Assembly (NCBI GenBank): GCA_005808665.1
Contig: SYLG01000016.1
Span: forward strand, 1 to 38,857
DNA length: 38,857 nucleotides
Direction of reading: 5' to 3'
Origin: Planctomycetia bacterium
Lineage (GTDB): Bacteria > Planctomycetota > Planctomycetia > Gemmatales > Gemmataceae
A program made the translations under genes and the position numbers. The notes under the pieces are model-generated. The model ran no database searches. It saw only the letters and a program-made list of their open reading frames with translations, and was not told where the DNA came from. Below are positions 28,053 to 36,219 of the stretch, piece after piece; the first letter of the stretch is position 1; each line of letters opens with the position of its first letter.

Positions 28053-30172
28053 TGTTTGCTTTGCCCCAATTGCAACCCGTCCGCACCCATTGTCCATTTT
28101 GTGCATTTCAGTGTGGAACGGTCGTTTCGCCCGAGGGGAATCAAATTCGCATCGAGGGTGATGAATCTTTTCCCATCAATCAGGGCAGAATGTGCATCAA
28201 GGGATTCCGGGCAAGCGAACTTCACAACCGCCCTGACCGACTTTTAACACCCCTCATCCGCAATGCTTCTGGAAAGTTGTGCCAAGCATCCTGGGAGGAG
28301 GCCCTTGATCTTGTGGCGAACCGGTTTCGTCAATTGCGAGCCAATCATGGGCCCGAGGCGGTTGCTGTTTTTGGATCCGGGGCCCTCACCAACGAGAAAG
28401 CCTATTACCTGGCCAAGTTTGCAAGGGTTGCCCTTAAAACCGCCAATATTGACTACAACGGCCGGTTTTGCATGTCCAGTGGGGCAGCAGGAAACAACCT
28501 CGCTTTTGGCCTGGACCGGGGAATGCCGTTTCCCATGGAAGACCTGCCACTTGCCGGAACCATCCTCCTGGTAGGATCCAATCCGGTAGAAACGCTACCC
28601 CCCATGACCCATTGGCTCCAAACCCAACGCCAATCGGGTGGCAAACTCATCGTTATTGATCCAAGGCAAAGTGCCACGGCCCTCATGGCGGATCTGCACC
28701 TGGCACCGGTACCTGGTACCGATCTTGCTTTGCTTAATGGTTTGCTCCATTTGATCATTGAGACAGAAAAGGTGGATCAAAAATTCATTGCCGTAAGAAC
28801 CAGTGGTTTTGAAGCGGCCAAGGCCAACGCCCTTGGACATCATCCCGCTATGGTGGAACAGATCACTGGCGTTTCCGAGTCGCAAATGCGCCTTGCCGTT
28901 GATTGGTTGGGCGATGCCCGGCCCGCCATGGTGCTCAGCGGTCGGGGGCCCGAACAGCAGAGCAAAGGCGTGGCTACGGTGTTGGCCTGTGCCAATTTGG
29001 TTCTGGCATTGGGCAAATCGGGCAAACCGGGATGCGGGTATGGGTGTTTGACCGGCCAGGCAAATGGTCAAGGCGGTCGTGAACATGGTCAAAAAGCGGA
29101 CCAACTTCCCGGTTATCGATCGATTACCGATCCGGATCACCGATCCCACATTGCTTCGATATGGGGGGTATCACCAGAGGACCTGCCGACCAAGGGACTA
29201 AGTGCTTTTGAGCTGTTAGACGCATTAGGACAACCTGGAGGCCCCAAAGGCCTTCTGGTGGTCGGGTCCAATGTTGTTGTGGCATCGCCTGATGTGGATC
29301 GCATCAGGCAACGACTGGGGGCCCTGGACTGCCTGGTGGTTTTGGACGCATTTGCCAATGAAACCTCCGAAGGTGCGGATGTCATACTTCCCGTGACGCA
29401 GTGGATGGAAGAAACCGGAACAACCACCAACCTCGAGGGTCGGGTCATCCTCAGGCGAAAGGTCACGGATGCTCCCGGACAGGCGATGTCAGATATTTGG
29501 ATTCTACGCGAGTTGGCAAAGCGTTTGGGTGTCGGTGACAAATTTACTGCACAAGACCCTGAGGATGTTTTTGCCGAATTGGCGAAGGCAACGGCCGGGG
29601 GGAAGGCGGATTACTCGGGAATTACCTGGCAGCGCATTGACCAGGAAAAGGGAGTATTTTGGCCCTGTCCCCATTCCAATCATCCTGGCACAAAAAGGCT
29701 TTTCCTCGACCGGTTCGGTCATCCGGATGGTCGGGCGCGATTCCACGCCACACCTTATACCCAAGCCGCTGAGGAACCGGATCGGGAGTATCCTTTGTAT
29801 TTTACAACTGGTCGGAATTTGGAACATTACAACTCTGGGTCCCAAACGCGTCGCATGGAATCCCTGGTCCTTGCCAACCCGGAGCCGGTGTTGAAAATCC
29901 ACCCGGAATTGGCGATGCTTCATGGGATCAACGAGGGTGAAATTGTGGAAGTAGAAAGCCGTCGTGGTGCCGCCCGATTTGTCGCAGGAATCAGTCCTGA
30001 TATCCGTCCTGACACCCTTTTTGCCCCCTTTCATTGGGGAGGAATGGGTGCAGCAAATCTACTAACCAATCCGGCCCTTGATCCTATCAGCAGGATGCCC
30101 GAGTTCAAAGTTTGCGCAAGCCGGATCAAATCCAGAACGAATCCCGATTTGTGTTTGGGGGAGGGGAGATGA
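28052..30172 (+). CDS. nasA: Assimilatory nitrate reductase, molybdopterin catalytic subunit
   Basis: 706-aa cytoplasmic Mo-bisMGD enzyme reducing nitrate to nitrite. The N-terminal [4Fe-4S] ligands are C14-x2-C17-x3-C21 and C48 (THCPFCAFQC and MCIKGF). The molybdopterin oxidoreductase domain follows (residues ~60-550), with YNGRFCMSSGA, the region where the active-site Cys-type ligand is expected. A molydopterin dinucleotide-binding domain occupies ~590-690 (FTTGRNLEHYNSGSQTRR). There is no C-terminal [2Fe-2S] domain, unlike longer NasA proteins, so electrons are probably delivered by the next gene. ATG 28052 overlaps the nirD stop; an in-frame upstream start at 27959 would lie inside nirD and was rejected. 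The stop overlaps the next ATG (ATGA). Confidence 0.95.
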   Translation: MFALPQLQPVRTHCPFCAFQCGTVVSPEGNQIRIEGDESFPINQGRMCIKGFRASELHNRPDRLLTPLIRNASGKLCQASWEEALDLVANRFRQLRANHGPEAVAVFGSGALTNEKAYYLAKFARVALKTANIDYNGRFCMSSGAAGNNLAFGLDRGMPFPMEDLPLAGTILLVGSNPVETLPPMTHWLQTQRQSGGKLIVIDPRQSATALMADLHLAPVPGTDLALLNGLLHLIIETEKVDQKFIAVRTSGFEAAKANALGHHPAMVEQITGVSESQMRLAVDWLGDARPAMVLSGRGPEQQSKGVATVLACANLVLALGKSGKPGCGYGCLTGQANGQGGREHGQKADQLPGYRSITDPDHRSHIASIWGVSPEDLPTKGLSAFELLDALGQPGGPKGLLVVGSNVVVASPDVDRIRQRLGALDCLVVLDAFANETSEGADVILPVTQWMEETGTTTNLEGRVILRRKVTDAPGQAMSDIWILRELAKRLGVGDKFTAQDPEDVFAELAKATAGGKADYSGITWQRIDQEKGVFWPCPHSNHPGTKRLFLDRFGHPDGRARFHATPYTQAAEEPDREYPLYFTTGRNLEHYNSGSQTRRMESLVLANPEPVLKIHPELAMLHGINEGEIVEVESRRGAARFVAGISPDIRPDTLFAPFHWGGMGAANLLTNPALDPISRMPEFKVCASRIKSRTNPDLCLGEGR

Positions 30173-31602
30173 AACGGATCAAGCTCGCCATCATTGGCAA
30201 TGGCATGGCAACCAGCAAGCTTCTCGAGGAACTGGATCGAAAACACGCTTTTTCCAAAATGGATGTCTCGGTATTCGGAGAAGAACCCCATGGTGCTTAC
30301 AACCGTATCCTCCTTGACCGGATACTAAAGGGGGGTAATGTAGGAGACATCCTGCTCAAGCCAGAAGGATGGCACCAGGACCGAAGTATCATGGTGCACA
30401 AAAAGGCAAAGGTCACCATGGTTTCCCCGGCAGCAAAAAGACTTTGGACCGAAGACGGTACGGAACACCTTTTTGACAAACTTGTATTTGCAACCGGAAG
30501 CAAGCCTCGCCTCCCCCAGATGGAAGGTCTGAAGGATCCCCAAGGGAATCTGGTTCCTGGGGTTTGTGCATTTCGAGATGTTTCCGATTGCCAAAAAATG
30601 AAGGAGTATGCGTCCAAAGGTAGAAATGCCGTGGTGATCGGTGGTGGCCTTTTGGGATTGGAGGCGGCCAAAGGCCTTTCGGATTTGGGGATGAGTGTCA
30701 ACCTTGCCCATATTTTCGAAACACTCATGAACCGCCAACTCGACCGGATGGGGGGACTCATGCTAGGTCGGGCCATGGAGCGGCTTGGAATTGGAATTCG
30801 GACCGGGGTATTGACCAAAGGAATCGTTTTCGGACCCAAAAACAAAGTGATTGGAGTCCGCCTTGCGGATGGGGAAATCCTGGAGGCGGACATGGTCGTC
30901 CTGGCCATTGGCATTCAACCAAGGGTTAGTTTGGCAAGGGAATCCGACATCCCGGTCAATGCAGGGATTTTGGTGAACGACCAACTTTGGACTGGCATCG
31001 AGGGTGTGTTTGCTTTGGGGGAATGTGCGGAACACAGGGGAATTACCCATGGTACCATTCAGCCCATTTACGAACAATGTTCTGTTCTTGCGGAGGTGTT
31101 ATCGGGCAATCCAACCGGGGCGGCATACCAGGAATCCAAAACCTACACAAAACTCAAAGTGGCCGGCGTGGAGGTTGCCTCCATGGGGATCAACGAACCA
31201 GCCGACAGGGACGATGAGGTTGTCCAGGTGGTCGAAGAAAAACGGTGTATCTATCGCAAGCTCATCATCAGGAATGGGAGATTGGCAGGAGCCGTTTTGG
31301 TGGGAGATGCCGGTTGTGCTCCCGCTTTGGCCAGACGATTCGAGCGCCAGGACCTGATGCCCGCCAACAGACTTGATGCGCTGGCTACGCCATTTCGGTC
31401 GGCAGAAAGGGGAGGTGTGATTTGTCATTGTAATCGGGTAACAGAAGAAGTTGTCCTGAATCACATCCGGGTCGGCTGCCGGACTTTGCAAGAGATAACG
31501 GCAAAGACCGGAGCTGGATCGGGATGTGGAAGTTGTCGTGGTCAGTTGGCATCCCTTTTGCTGAGAAACACAACAGAAAAGTCGGTTGCTGTTTCGGTCT
31601 GA
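30169..31602 (+). CDS. NirB-like FAD/[2Fe-2S] electron-transfer flavoprotein for nitrate reductase
   Basis: 477-aa flavoprotein corresponding to the N-terminal half of NirB without the sirohaem domain. The FAD site is IIGNGMATSKL and the NAD site VVIGGGLLGLEAAKG. The EEPHGAYNRILL segment closely matches EEPHGNYNRILL of NirB in this window. A C-terminal BFD-like [2Fe-2S] site has C419, C421, C453 and C456. It most likely passes NAD(P)H electrons to the upstream NasA, as NasB/NasC-type subunits do in Bacillus and Klebsiella. ATG 30169 overlaps the nasA stop by 4 nt and a purine-rich GGGGGAGGGGAG ribosome site lies right before it. An in-frame start at 30112 would lie inside nasA and was rejected. 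A generic NirB-like NAD(P)H oxidoreductase is the alternative, but context makes this less likely. Confidence 0.88.
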   Translation: MKRIKLAIIGNGMATSKLLEELDRKHAFSKMDVSVFGEEPHGAYNRILLDRILKGGNVGDILLKPEGWHQDRSIMVHKKAKVTMVSPAAKRLWTEDGTEHLFDKLVFATGSKPRLPQMEGLKDPQGNLVPGVCAFRDVSDCQKMKEYASKGRNAVVIGGGLLGLEAAKGLSDLGMSVNLAHIFETLMNRQLDRMGGLMLGRAMERLGIGIRTGVLTKGIVFGPKNKVIGVRLADGEILEADMVVLAIGIQPRVSLARESDIPVNAGILVNDQLWTGIEGVFALGECAEHRGITHGTIQPIYEQCSVLAEVLSGNPTGAAYQESKTYTKLKVAGVEVASMGINEPADRDDEVVQVVEEKRCIYRKLIIRNGRLAGAVLVGDAGCAPALARRFERQDLMPANRLDALATPFRSAERGGVICHCNRVTEEVVLNHIRVGCRTLQEITAKTGAGSGCGSCRGQLASLLLRNTTEKSVAVSV

Positions 31603-31683
31603 CCGATTCTGTGCCTGACAGGCTCATCCCACTCTCCCGGGATAGGTCCGCCCTTGCCCACAAAGTAGATAACGGGAGTGTTC

Positions 31684-32964
31684 ATGCCATCCTCTGTTGC
31701 AAAGATTTCCACCTTACCAAATGCGCCATCCCGGGTCCTTTTGATTTCAACTGTCTCCTTTACGCTCCTTTTTGCCGTTTGGTTAATGCTTGGAATGCTT
31801 GGAATCCCTATCCGCCAAGAATTTAACCTCGGTTCACACCAGATGGAGTGGTTGCTTGCCACGGCACTTTTGTCCGGGTCTCTGCCAAGGCTTCATTTTG
31901 GCATATTAACCGATCGGCTGGGGGGCAGGTTGGTCATGACCTTGCTACTTGTTTGGGCATCTGTGCCCTGTTTCTGGCTTTCAAAGGCGGTACATGTTTG
32001 GGAATTTTTCGCCTGTGCGTTTCTGGCCGGTTTTGCAGGAAATTCTTTCTCGGTGGGCGTATCCTGGAACTCGGCATGGTCCCCATCAAACCGACTTGGG
32101 ACGGCCCTTGGGGTATTTGGGGCCGGCAATGTCGGGGCTTCGCTTACCAAGTTTTTAGCCCCTGTGGTTTTAGCTTTTATACCCACCGCCGGTCTTTTGG
32201 GGGGTTGGATTCCCGGAAGCTGGAGATTGATTCCCTTGGGCTATGCTGTTTTGTGTTTGCTTATGGCCGCTTGGGTCTGGTTTGGTTCACCCTCACCGGA
32301 CCATTGCCCAGGTAAGGGTCGAACGATAAGTGAAATGTTGGCCCCGTTGGGAAAAGCTCGAGTTTGGAGGTTTGGGCTTTATTATGTGGTTGTATTTGGG
32401 GCCTATGTGGCCTTGGCCGCCTGGTTGCCTTCGTATTATGTGGATCAATTTGGCCTCAACCTGAGTACGGCGGGAGTTTTAACCGCCGTGTTCATTTTTC
32501 CCGCCAGTCTGTTGCGCCCTTTGGGGGGATGGCTTGCGGACCTTTTTGGGGCCAGGTTGATTACCTATTCCGTGTTTTGGTTGATGGTGGCGGCTCTATT
32601 TCTTTTATGCCTGCCTCAAACCATCCTTTCCCTGAATGTGGCAACCTTTACCGTTTTGATTCTGGTGGTCGGTATTTGCATGGGAATCGGCAAGGCATCG
32701 GTATTCAAATATGTCCCGGTCTATTTCCCCAAGGATGTCGGTGCCGTGGGAGGGCTTGTCGGCCTGCTTGGGGCGTTGGGGGGATTTGCCCTGCCTCCCT
32801 TGTTTGGATGGGTTTCCCGAACGACAGGCCAACCCCAATTGGCCTTTTTGGTCCTTTTGGTCCTTACTCTGGTTTCCCTTGGGTGGCTCCATATCACCGT
32901 TCTTGGGATTCGGCGCCAACCCTGCCCCCCGACCTTGGATCTTGCACCTATAACCAGCTCTTAA
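31684..32964 (+). CDS. narK: Nitrate/nitrite transporter, NarK/NasA-type MFS
   Basis: 426-aa major facilitator with about twelve hydrophobic helices. Both nitrate-signature regions of the NNP family are visible: GAGNVGASLTKFLAP in the first half and 'MGIGKASVFKYVPVYFP' in the second, with the MFS loop GILTDRLGGR after helix 2. It probably imports nitrate (or exchanges nitrite) for the upstream reductases. ATG 31684 is preferred over GTG 31678 because GGGAG (31674-31678) is then at good spacing. It lies 81 bp after the flavoprotein gene and 99 bp before hemD, on the same strand. No second fused NarK domain is present. Confidence 0.92.
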   Translation: MPSSVAKISTLPNAPSRVLLISTVSFTLLFAVWLMLGMLGIPIRQEFNLGSHQMEWLLATALLSGSLPRLHFGILTDRLGGRLVMTLLLVWASVPCFWLSKAVHVWEFFACAFLAGFAGNSFSVGVSWNSAWSPSNRLGTALGVFGAGNVGASLTKFLAPVVLAFIPTAGLLGGWIPGSWRLIPLGYAVLCLLMAAWVWFGSPSPDHCPGKGRTISEMLAPLGKARVWRFGLYYVVVFGAYVALAAWLPSYYVDQFGLNLSTAGVLTAVFIFPASLLRPLGGWLADLFGARLITYSVFWLMVAALFLLCLPQTILSLNVATFTVLILVVGICMGIGKASVFKYVPVYFPKDVGAVGGLVGLLGALGGFALPPLFGWVSRTTGQPQLAFLVLLVLTLVSLGWLHITVLGIRRQPCPPTLDLAPITSS

Positions 32965-33063
32965 ACCAGTGGTTAATGACCGGCTGATCAACATTTTTCA
33001 TTGGTTGGATTCGTAAAACATTCCTAGGCCGGTAATTGACCCCGGAAAGAGGAATGGATCACG

Positions 33064-33894
33064 ATGCGTTCTCCCGAAGTGTTAGGCCCCATGGCGGGCC
33101 GGGTGGTTGCCCTTGCTGAAAACAGGTTTCTCGATGCATTGGCCAACCTGTTTGAAAAAGAGGGTGCCTCCGTGCTGCGGGTCCCCCTCGTTTTAATGCT
33201 CGATTCCGAAGACATGGCACCGGTCGATGTCTGGATCACCCAAGTTTCCGCTGGATTGATGGACCTGTTCGTGTTCATGACAGGTGAAGGAATCCGCCGC
33301 CTGGTAGCCCGAGCCGAAGGCCAAGGACAAAAAGAGGCCTTTGTGGAAGGGCTATCCAAGACCCGAATTCTAACCAGGGGCCCAAAACCCGTCGCTGCTC
33401 TTAGGGAAATTGGCCTTGTTCCCACGCTGCAAGCTCCCTCCCCAACCACCGAGGGACTGATCCGGGCCCTTGAAGCCGAGGACCTTCGGGGAAGGACGAT
33501 TGGAGTCCAACTGCATGGTAACGACAATACTCCCCTGATTGCTGCCATCGAAGGGGCGGGAGCCCGGGCCCTGGTCGTCCAGCCCTATCGGTATGCCCCC
33601 GCATCCGATGCCACCCGGGTGTGTGAGGTTATCCACCTCATGCGTAAAGGCGAGGTAGACCTCCTGGCCTTTACAAGCTCCCCACAAGTAGACCGGTTAT
33701 TTGATGTGGCCAGGGAAAACAATCTGGAGGATGACCTTCGCCTAGGGTTGAAACAGACCATGATCGCTTCCATTGGTCCAATCGCTTCCGGGACGCTCAT
33801 GCGGCTTGGCGTTCGGGTGGATGTCTGCCCTGAAGATGGCTTTGGCATGAAGCGTCTGGTTCAGGCCATCAGTCAAAGGATTACAAAGGCGTAA
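33064..33894 (+). CDS. hemD: Uroporphyrinogen-III synthase
   Basis: 276-aa HemD-type protein that closes hydroxymethylbilane to uroporphyrinogen III, the branch point for haem and sirohaem. The two-lobed alpha/beta pattern is recognisable: GRVVALAENRF at the start, TRGPKPVAALRE and GLVPTLQAPSPTTEGLI at the lobe crossover, GVQLHGNDN, VVQPYRYAP, LLAFTSSPQVDRLF, and MIASIGPIASGTLMRLG near the end. Sequence conservation in this family is low, so the call rests on motif order. No sirohaem methyltransferase (CobA/CysG) is fused or adjacent. Its place after nirB and narK fits sirohaem supply for nitrite reductase. AAAGAGGA lies ~10 nt before ATG 33064; an ATG at 33054 is out of frame. Confidence 0.85.
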   Translation: MRSPEVLGPMAGRVVALAENRFLDALANLFEKEGASVLRVPLVLMLDSEDMAPVDVWITQVSAGLMDLFVFMTGEGIRRLVARAEGQGQKEAFVEGLSKTRILTRGPKPVAALREIGLVPTLQAPSPTTEGLIRALEAEDLRGRTIGVQLHGNDNTPLIAAIEGAGARALVVQPYRYAPASDATRVCEVIHLMRKGEVDLLAFTSSPQVDRLFDVARENNLEDDLRLGLKQTMIASIGPIASGTLMRLGVRVDVCPEDGFGMKRLVQAISQRITKA

Positions 33895-33897
33895 AAC

Positions 33898-33917
33898 AAG
33901 GGGGCAAAAGTCCCCTT
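33898..33917 (+). terminator. Weak hairpin at the end of the nitrate operon
   Basis: AAGGGG (33898-33903) and CCCCTT (33912-33917) pair around an 8-nt loop, 4 bp after the hemD stop. Only three Ts follow, so termination would be incomplete and read-through into the regulator genes is possible. Confidence 0.35.
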
Positions 33918-33959
33918 TCCCGAGTACTCAGTTGGCCATGCTAGTTTGGAAGGAATTCC

Positions 33960-34628
33960 ATGAAACTGTTGGTAATCGAAGACAATCCGACAACCGGCAA
34001 ACATCTGGAAACCGGACTATGTGAGGCGGGTCATGAAGTCCTTTGGATCAAGGATGGCAAACGGGGATTGGATCAGGCCTTGACCAGGCAATTTGATGCC
34101 ATCATCCTTGACTTGATGCTGCCGGAACTTTCGGGAATGGAAATCCTGGGGAAAATAAGAATCAAAGGAGATCGTACGCCGATCCTGTTGTTGACTGCTT
34201 TGGGTTCGATTGAGGAAAGGGTGGCCGGGCTTCAAGCCGGGGCGGACGATTACCTGGTCAAGGCCTTTGCTTTTCCTGAACTGCTTGCCCGGCTTGAATC
34301 GATTACCAGGCGAACCGCCGCCCCGGCCATTGTCCACGAGATAGGCTTGATCAAGCTCGACCTGAGCAACCGGCGGGTGACCTCAGGGGTGACGGAACTC
34401 CAACTTACACCCACCGAATTCAGCATTTTGGAACTACTTATGCGCCAGAAGGGCCATGTCGTCACCCGCAAGATGCTTTGTGAACACCTTTGGGAAGCGG
34501 ACTGGGAAGGAACTACCAATGTAATCGAGGTTCATATCAACAGGTTGAGGTCAAAACTTGAAAAGGTAAGGGAGCCTACCATGATCCAAACCGTCCGGGG
34601 CAGAGGTTACACCCTTGGTCTCAACTGA
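33960..34628 (+). CDS. OmpR-family response regulator
   Basis: 222-aa two-component regulator. The receiver domain (1-~118) has acidic IEDN (E7, D8), phospho-acceptor D51 in DLMLPELSG, T79 in LLLTA, and K101. The DNA-binding winged helix (~128-222) shows LTPTEFSILELL and 'VHINRLRSKLEK', ending in TVRGRGYTLG. The nearly invariant Pro after the receiver lysine (KPF) is Ala here (KAF). The sequence is nearest the CusR/CopR/PcoR-like branch, but the signal is unknown. AAGGA lies 7 nt before the ATG. It overlaps the kinase gene by 14 nt and lies 65 bp downstream of hemD. Possible targets are the flanking nitrate operon or dabA, which is inference. Confidence 0.94.
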   Translation: MKLLVIEDNPTTGKHLETGLCEAGHEVLWIKDGKRGLDQALTRQFDAIILDLMLPELSGMEILGKIRIKGDRTPILLLTALGSIEERVAGLQAGADDYLVKAFAFPELLARLESITRRTAAPAIVHEIGLIKLDLSNRRVTSGVTELQLTPTEFSILELLMRQKGHVVTRKMLCEHLWEADWEGTTNVIEVHINRLRSKLEKVREPTMIQTVRGRGYTLGLN

Positions 34629-36015
34629 TTCCTGGTTTCGAAGCCTGAGGTTTCGCCTCACCTTTTGGAACTCCTTGGTCCTCCTTATCCTGGTTGGATT
34701 GACACTCCTTGGTTTGCGGGCCGGGATGTCCCTTGCCCTTGAGCACGAACTTGATCTTCTCATCAAGGAGGATGCCCGTGAGACAGCCATGTTTTGGGAA
34801 CGCTTTCATGCGACTCCCGAAGCCATTACAGAGGAACTAAGGCGCAAATCTTTGAGTCATGAGGAGCGGGGCTGGTTTGGCCAAATCATAGGTCCAAAGG
34901 GGGAGGTCCTTTTCCGGACTCCCAGCACCCCGATTTCCTTTCCCCAAGGGGCTTTGGATAGTAATGGCCCGGTTTCATTCGGGCGGTTTCGGGTGGTTGA
35001 GGTCTCCACAGAGAAACTTGGTCTGGGAGTTGGCCGGGTCGTGGTAGGATCAAGCATTGATTTTATCCAATCGGACATGGACCAATTTGATGATTTGATA
35101 CTTGTTGCATGGCTATTGATGGTAATCATTGCTCCGGGAACAGGGTATTGGCTTGCGGGTCGGGCTACACGACCAATAGGAGAAATTCTTCGCACCGCGG
35201 AAAAATTACAACCCGGGCGACTTTCCGAACGCCTTTCCTTGTCAGGTGCCGGGGACGAATTGGACAAACTTTGCCTGGTGATCAACAGTCTGCTCGACCG
35301 GTTGACTACCTATTTTGAACGGCAGAAGACTTTTTTGGCCAATGCGGCCCATGAACTTCGCTCGCCCATGGCGGCCATTCGCGCAGGGGTCGAGGTTGCC
35401 TTGCATCGGGACAGGACGGCACCGGAATACCGGGAAATCCTGGAAGATACTGCGGAAGAATGCGCAGGTCTTTCCATGCTTGTCAACCAGTTGCTCCTTT
35501 TGGCCGAAATGGAAGGCAAACTTTGGAATGAGGTGACACCTCCGGTGCGTTTGGACGATTTGGCACGCCAAACCATTTCCATGTTCCAAGGTGTGGCGGA
35601 ACAAAACCAAATCCAGCTTGTACCCAACCTCCTACCCGTATCCATTGGGGTAAATATCCACCACTTAAGGCCCATCCTGAATAACCTGCTTGACAACGCC
35701 CTCAAGTATTCCAACCCCGGGGCTACGGTTTTCTTTCATGTTGGCGTGGATCCCAATGGCAGTGATTCGGCGCTCCTTTCGATTCAGGATACCGGACCGG
35801 GAATATCCCCGGATGAGCTATCAAAGTTGTTTGACCGGTTTTACCGTACCGATATTGCCCGCTCAAAAGATGGTAATCGGACCGGCACGGGCCTTGGTCT
35901 CAGCATTTGCAAATCCCTTGTGGAGGGCCACAAGGGAACCATCACCATTGAAAGTGCATTGGGGAAAGGCACCTTGGTCCTTGTCAGGTTTCCCATAGCA
36001 ACCGAAGTCGGTTAG
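34615..36015 (+). CDS. Sensor histidine kinase (partner of the OmpR-type regulator)
   Basis: 466-aa membrane sensor kinase. Two membrane helices lie at ~16-38 (FWNSLVLLILVGLTLLGL) and ~162-182 (LVAWLLMVIIAPGTGYWL) and enclose a ~120-residue periplasmic sensor. A HAMP segment follows (GRATRPIGEILRTAEKL), then DHp with H246 in NAAHELRSP. The ATPase domain has the N box NNLLDNALKYS and G boxes DTGPGI and GTGLGLSICKS. It is a complete, apparently active kinase of the CusS/HeavyM-like type. The only suitable start is TTG 34615, with GAGG 8 nt upstream, inside the last codons of the regulator gene. This overlap implies translational coupling. Confidence 0.93.
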   Translation: MVSTDSWFRSLRFRLTFWNSLVLLILVGLTLLGLRAGMSLALEHELDLLIKEDARETAMFWERFHATPEAITEELRRKSLSHEERGWFGQIIGPKGEVLFRTPSTPISFPQGALDSNGPVSFGRFRVVEVSTEKLGLGVGRVVVGSSIDFIQSDMDQFDDLILVAWLLMVIIAPGTGYWLAGRATRPIGEILRTAEKLQPGRLSERLSLSGAGDELDKLCLVINSLLDRLTTYFERQKTFLANAAHELRSPMAAIRAGVEVALHRDRTAPEYREILEDTAEECAGLSMLVNQLLLLAEMEGKLWNEVTPPVRLDDLARQTISMFQGVAEQNQIQLVPNLLPVSIGVNIHHLRPILNNLLDNALKYSNPGATVFFHVGVDPNGSDSALLSIQDTGPGISPDELSKLFDRFYRTDIARSKDGNRTGTGLGLSICKSLVEGHKGTITIESALGKGTLVLVRFPIATEVG

Positions 36016-36047
36016 CTCCAAAAAGAATTCTGTTTCCTGTCGTTACC

Positions 36048-36080
36048 GAAAGCTTTTTGCCGCAAAGCTTTCTTTCTCTT
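36048..36080 (+). terminator. Terminator-like hairpin after the histidine kinase
   Basis: A perfect 9-bp stem, GAAAGCTTT (36048-36056) with AAAGCTTTC (36064-36072), surrounds the loop TTGCCGC and is followed by TTTCTCTT. It lies 32 bp after the kinase stop and ~140 bp before dabA, so dabA probably has its own promoter. The stem is AT-rich and the T-tract is interrupted. Confidence 0.5.
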
Positions 36081-36219
36081 AATAGTGCCGCTACCTTTCC
36101 CGTTTGTAATAAATCAATGTTTGCCTTGGTGGATTTTCCCACCGATTATGAACCTATCGCACTCGTGGCAATCGTCGCTTGGGCCGTCGCAATTGGGTTC
36201 AAGCCAAGGTGGTTGATAC

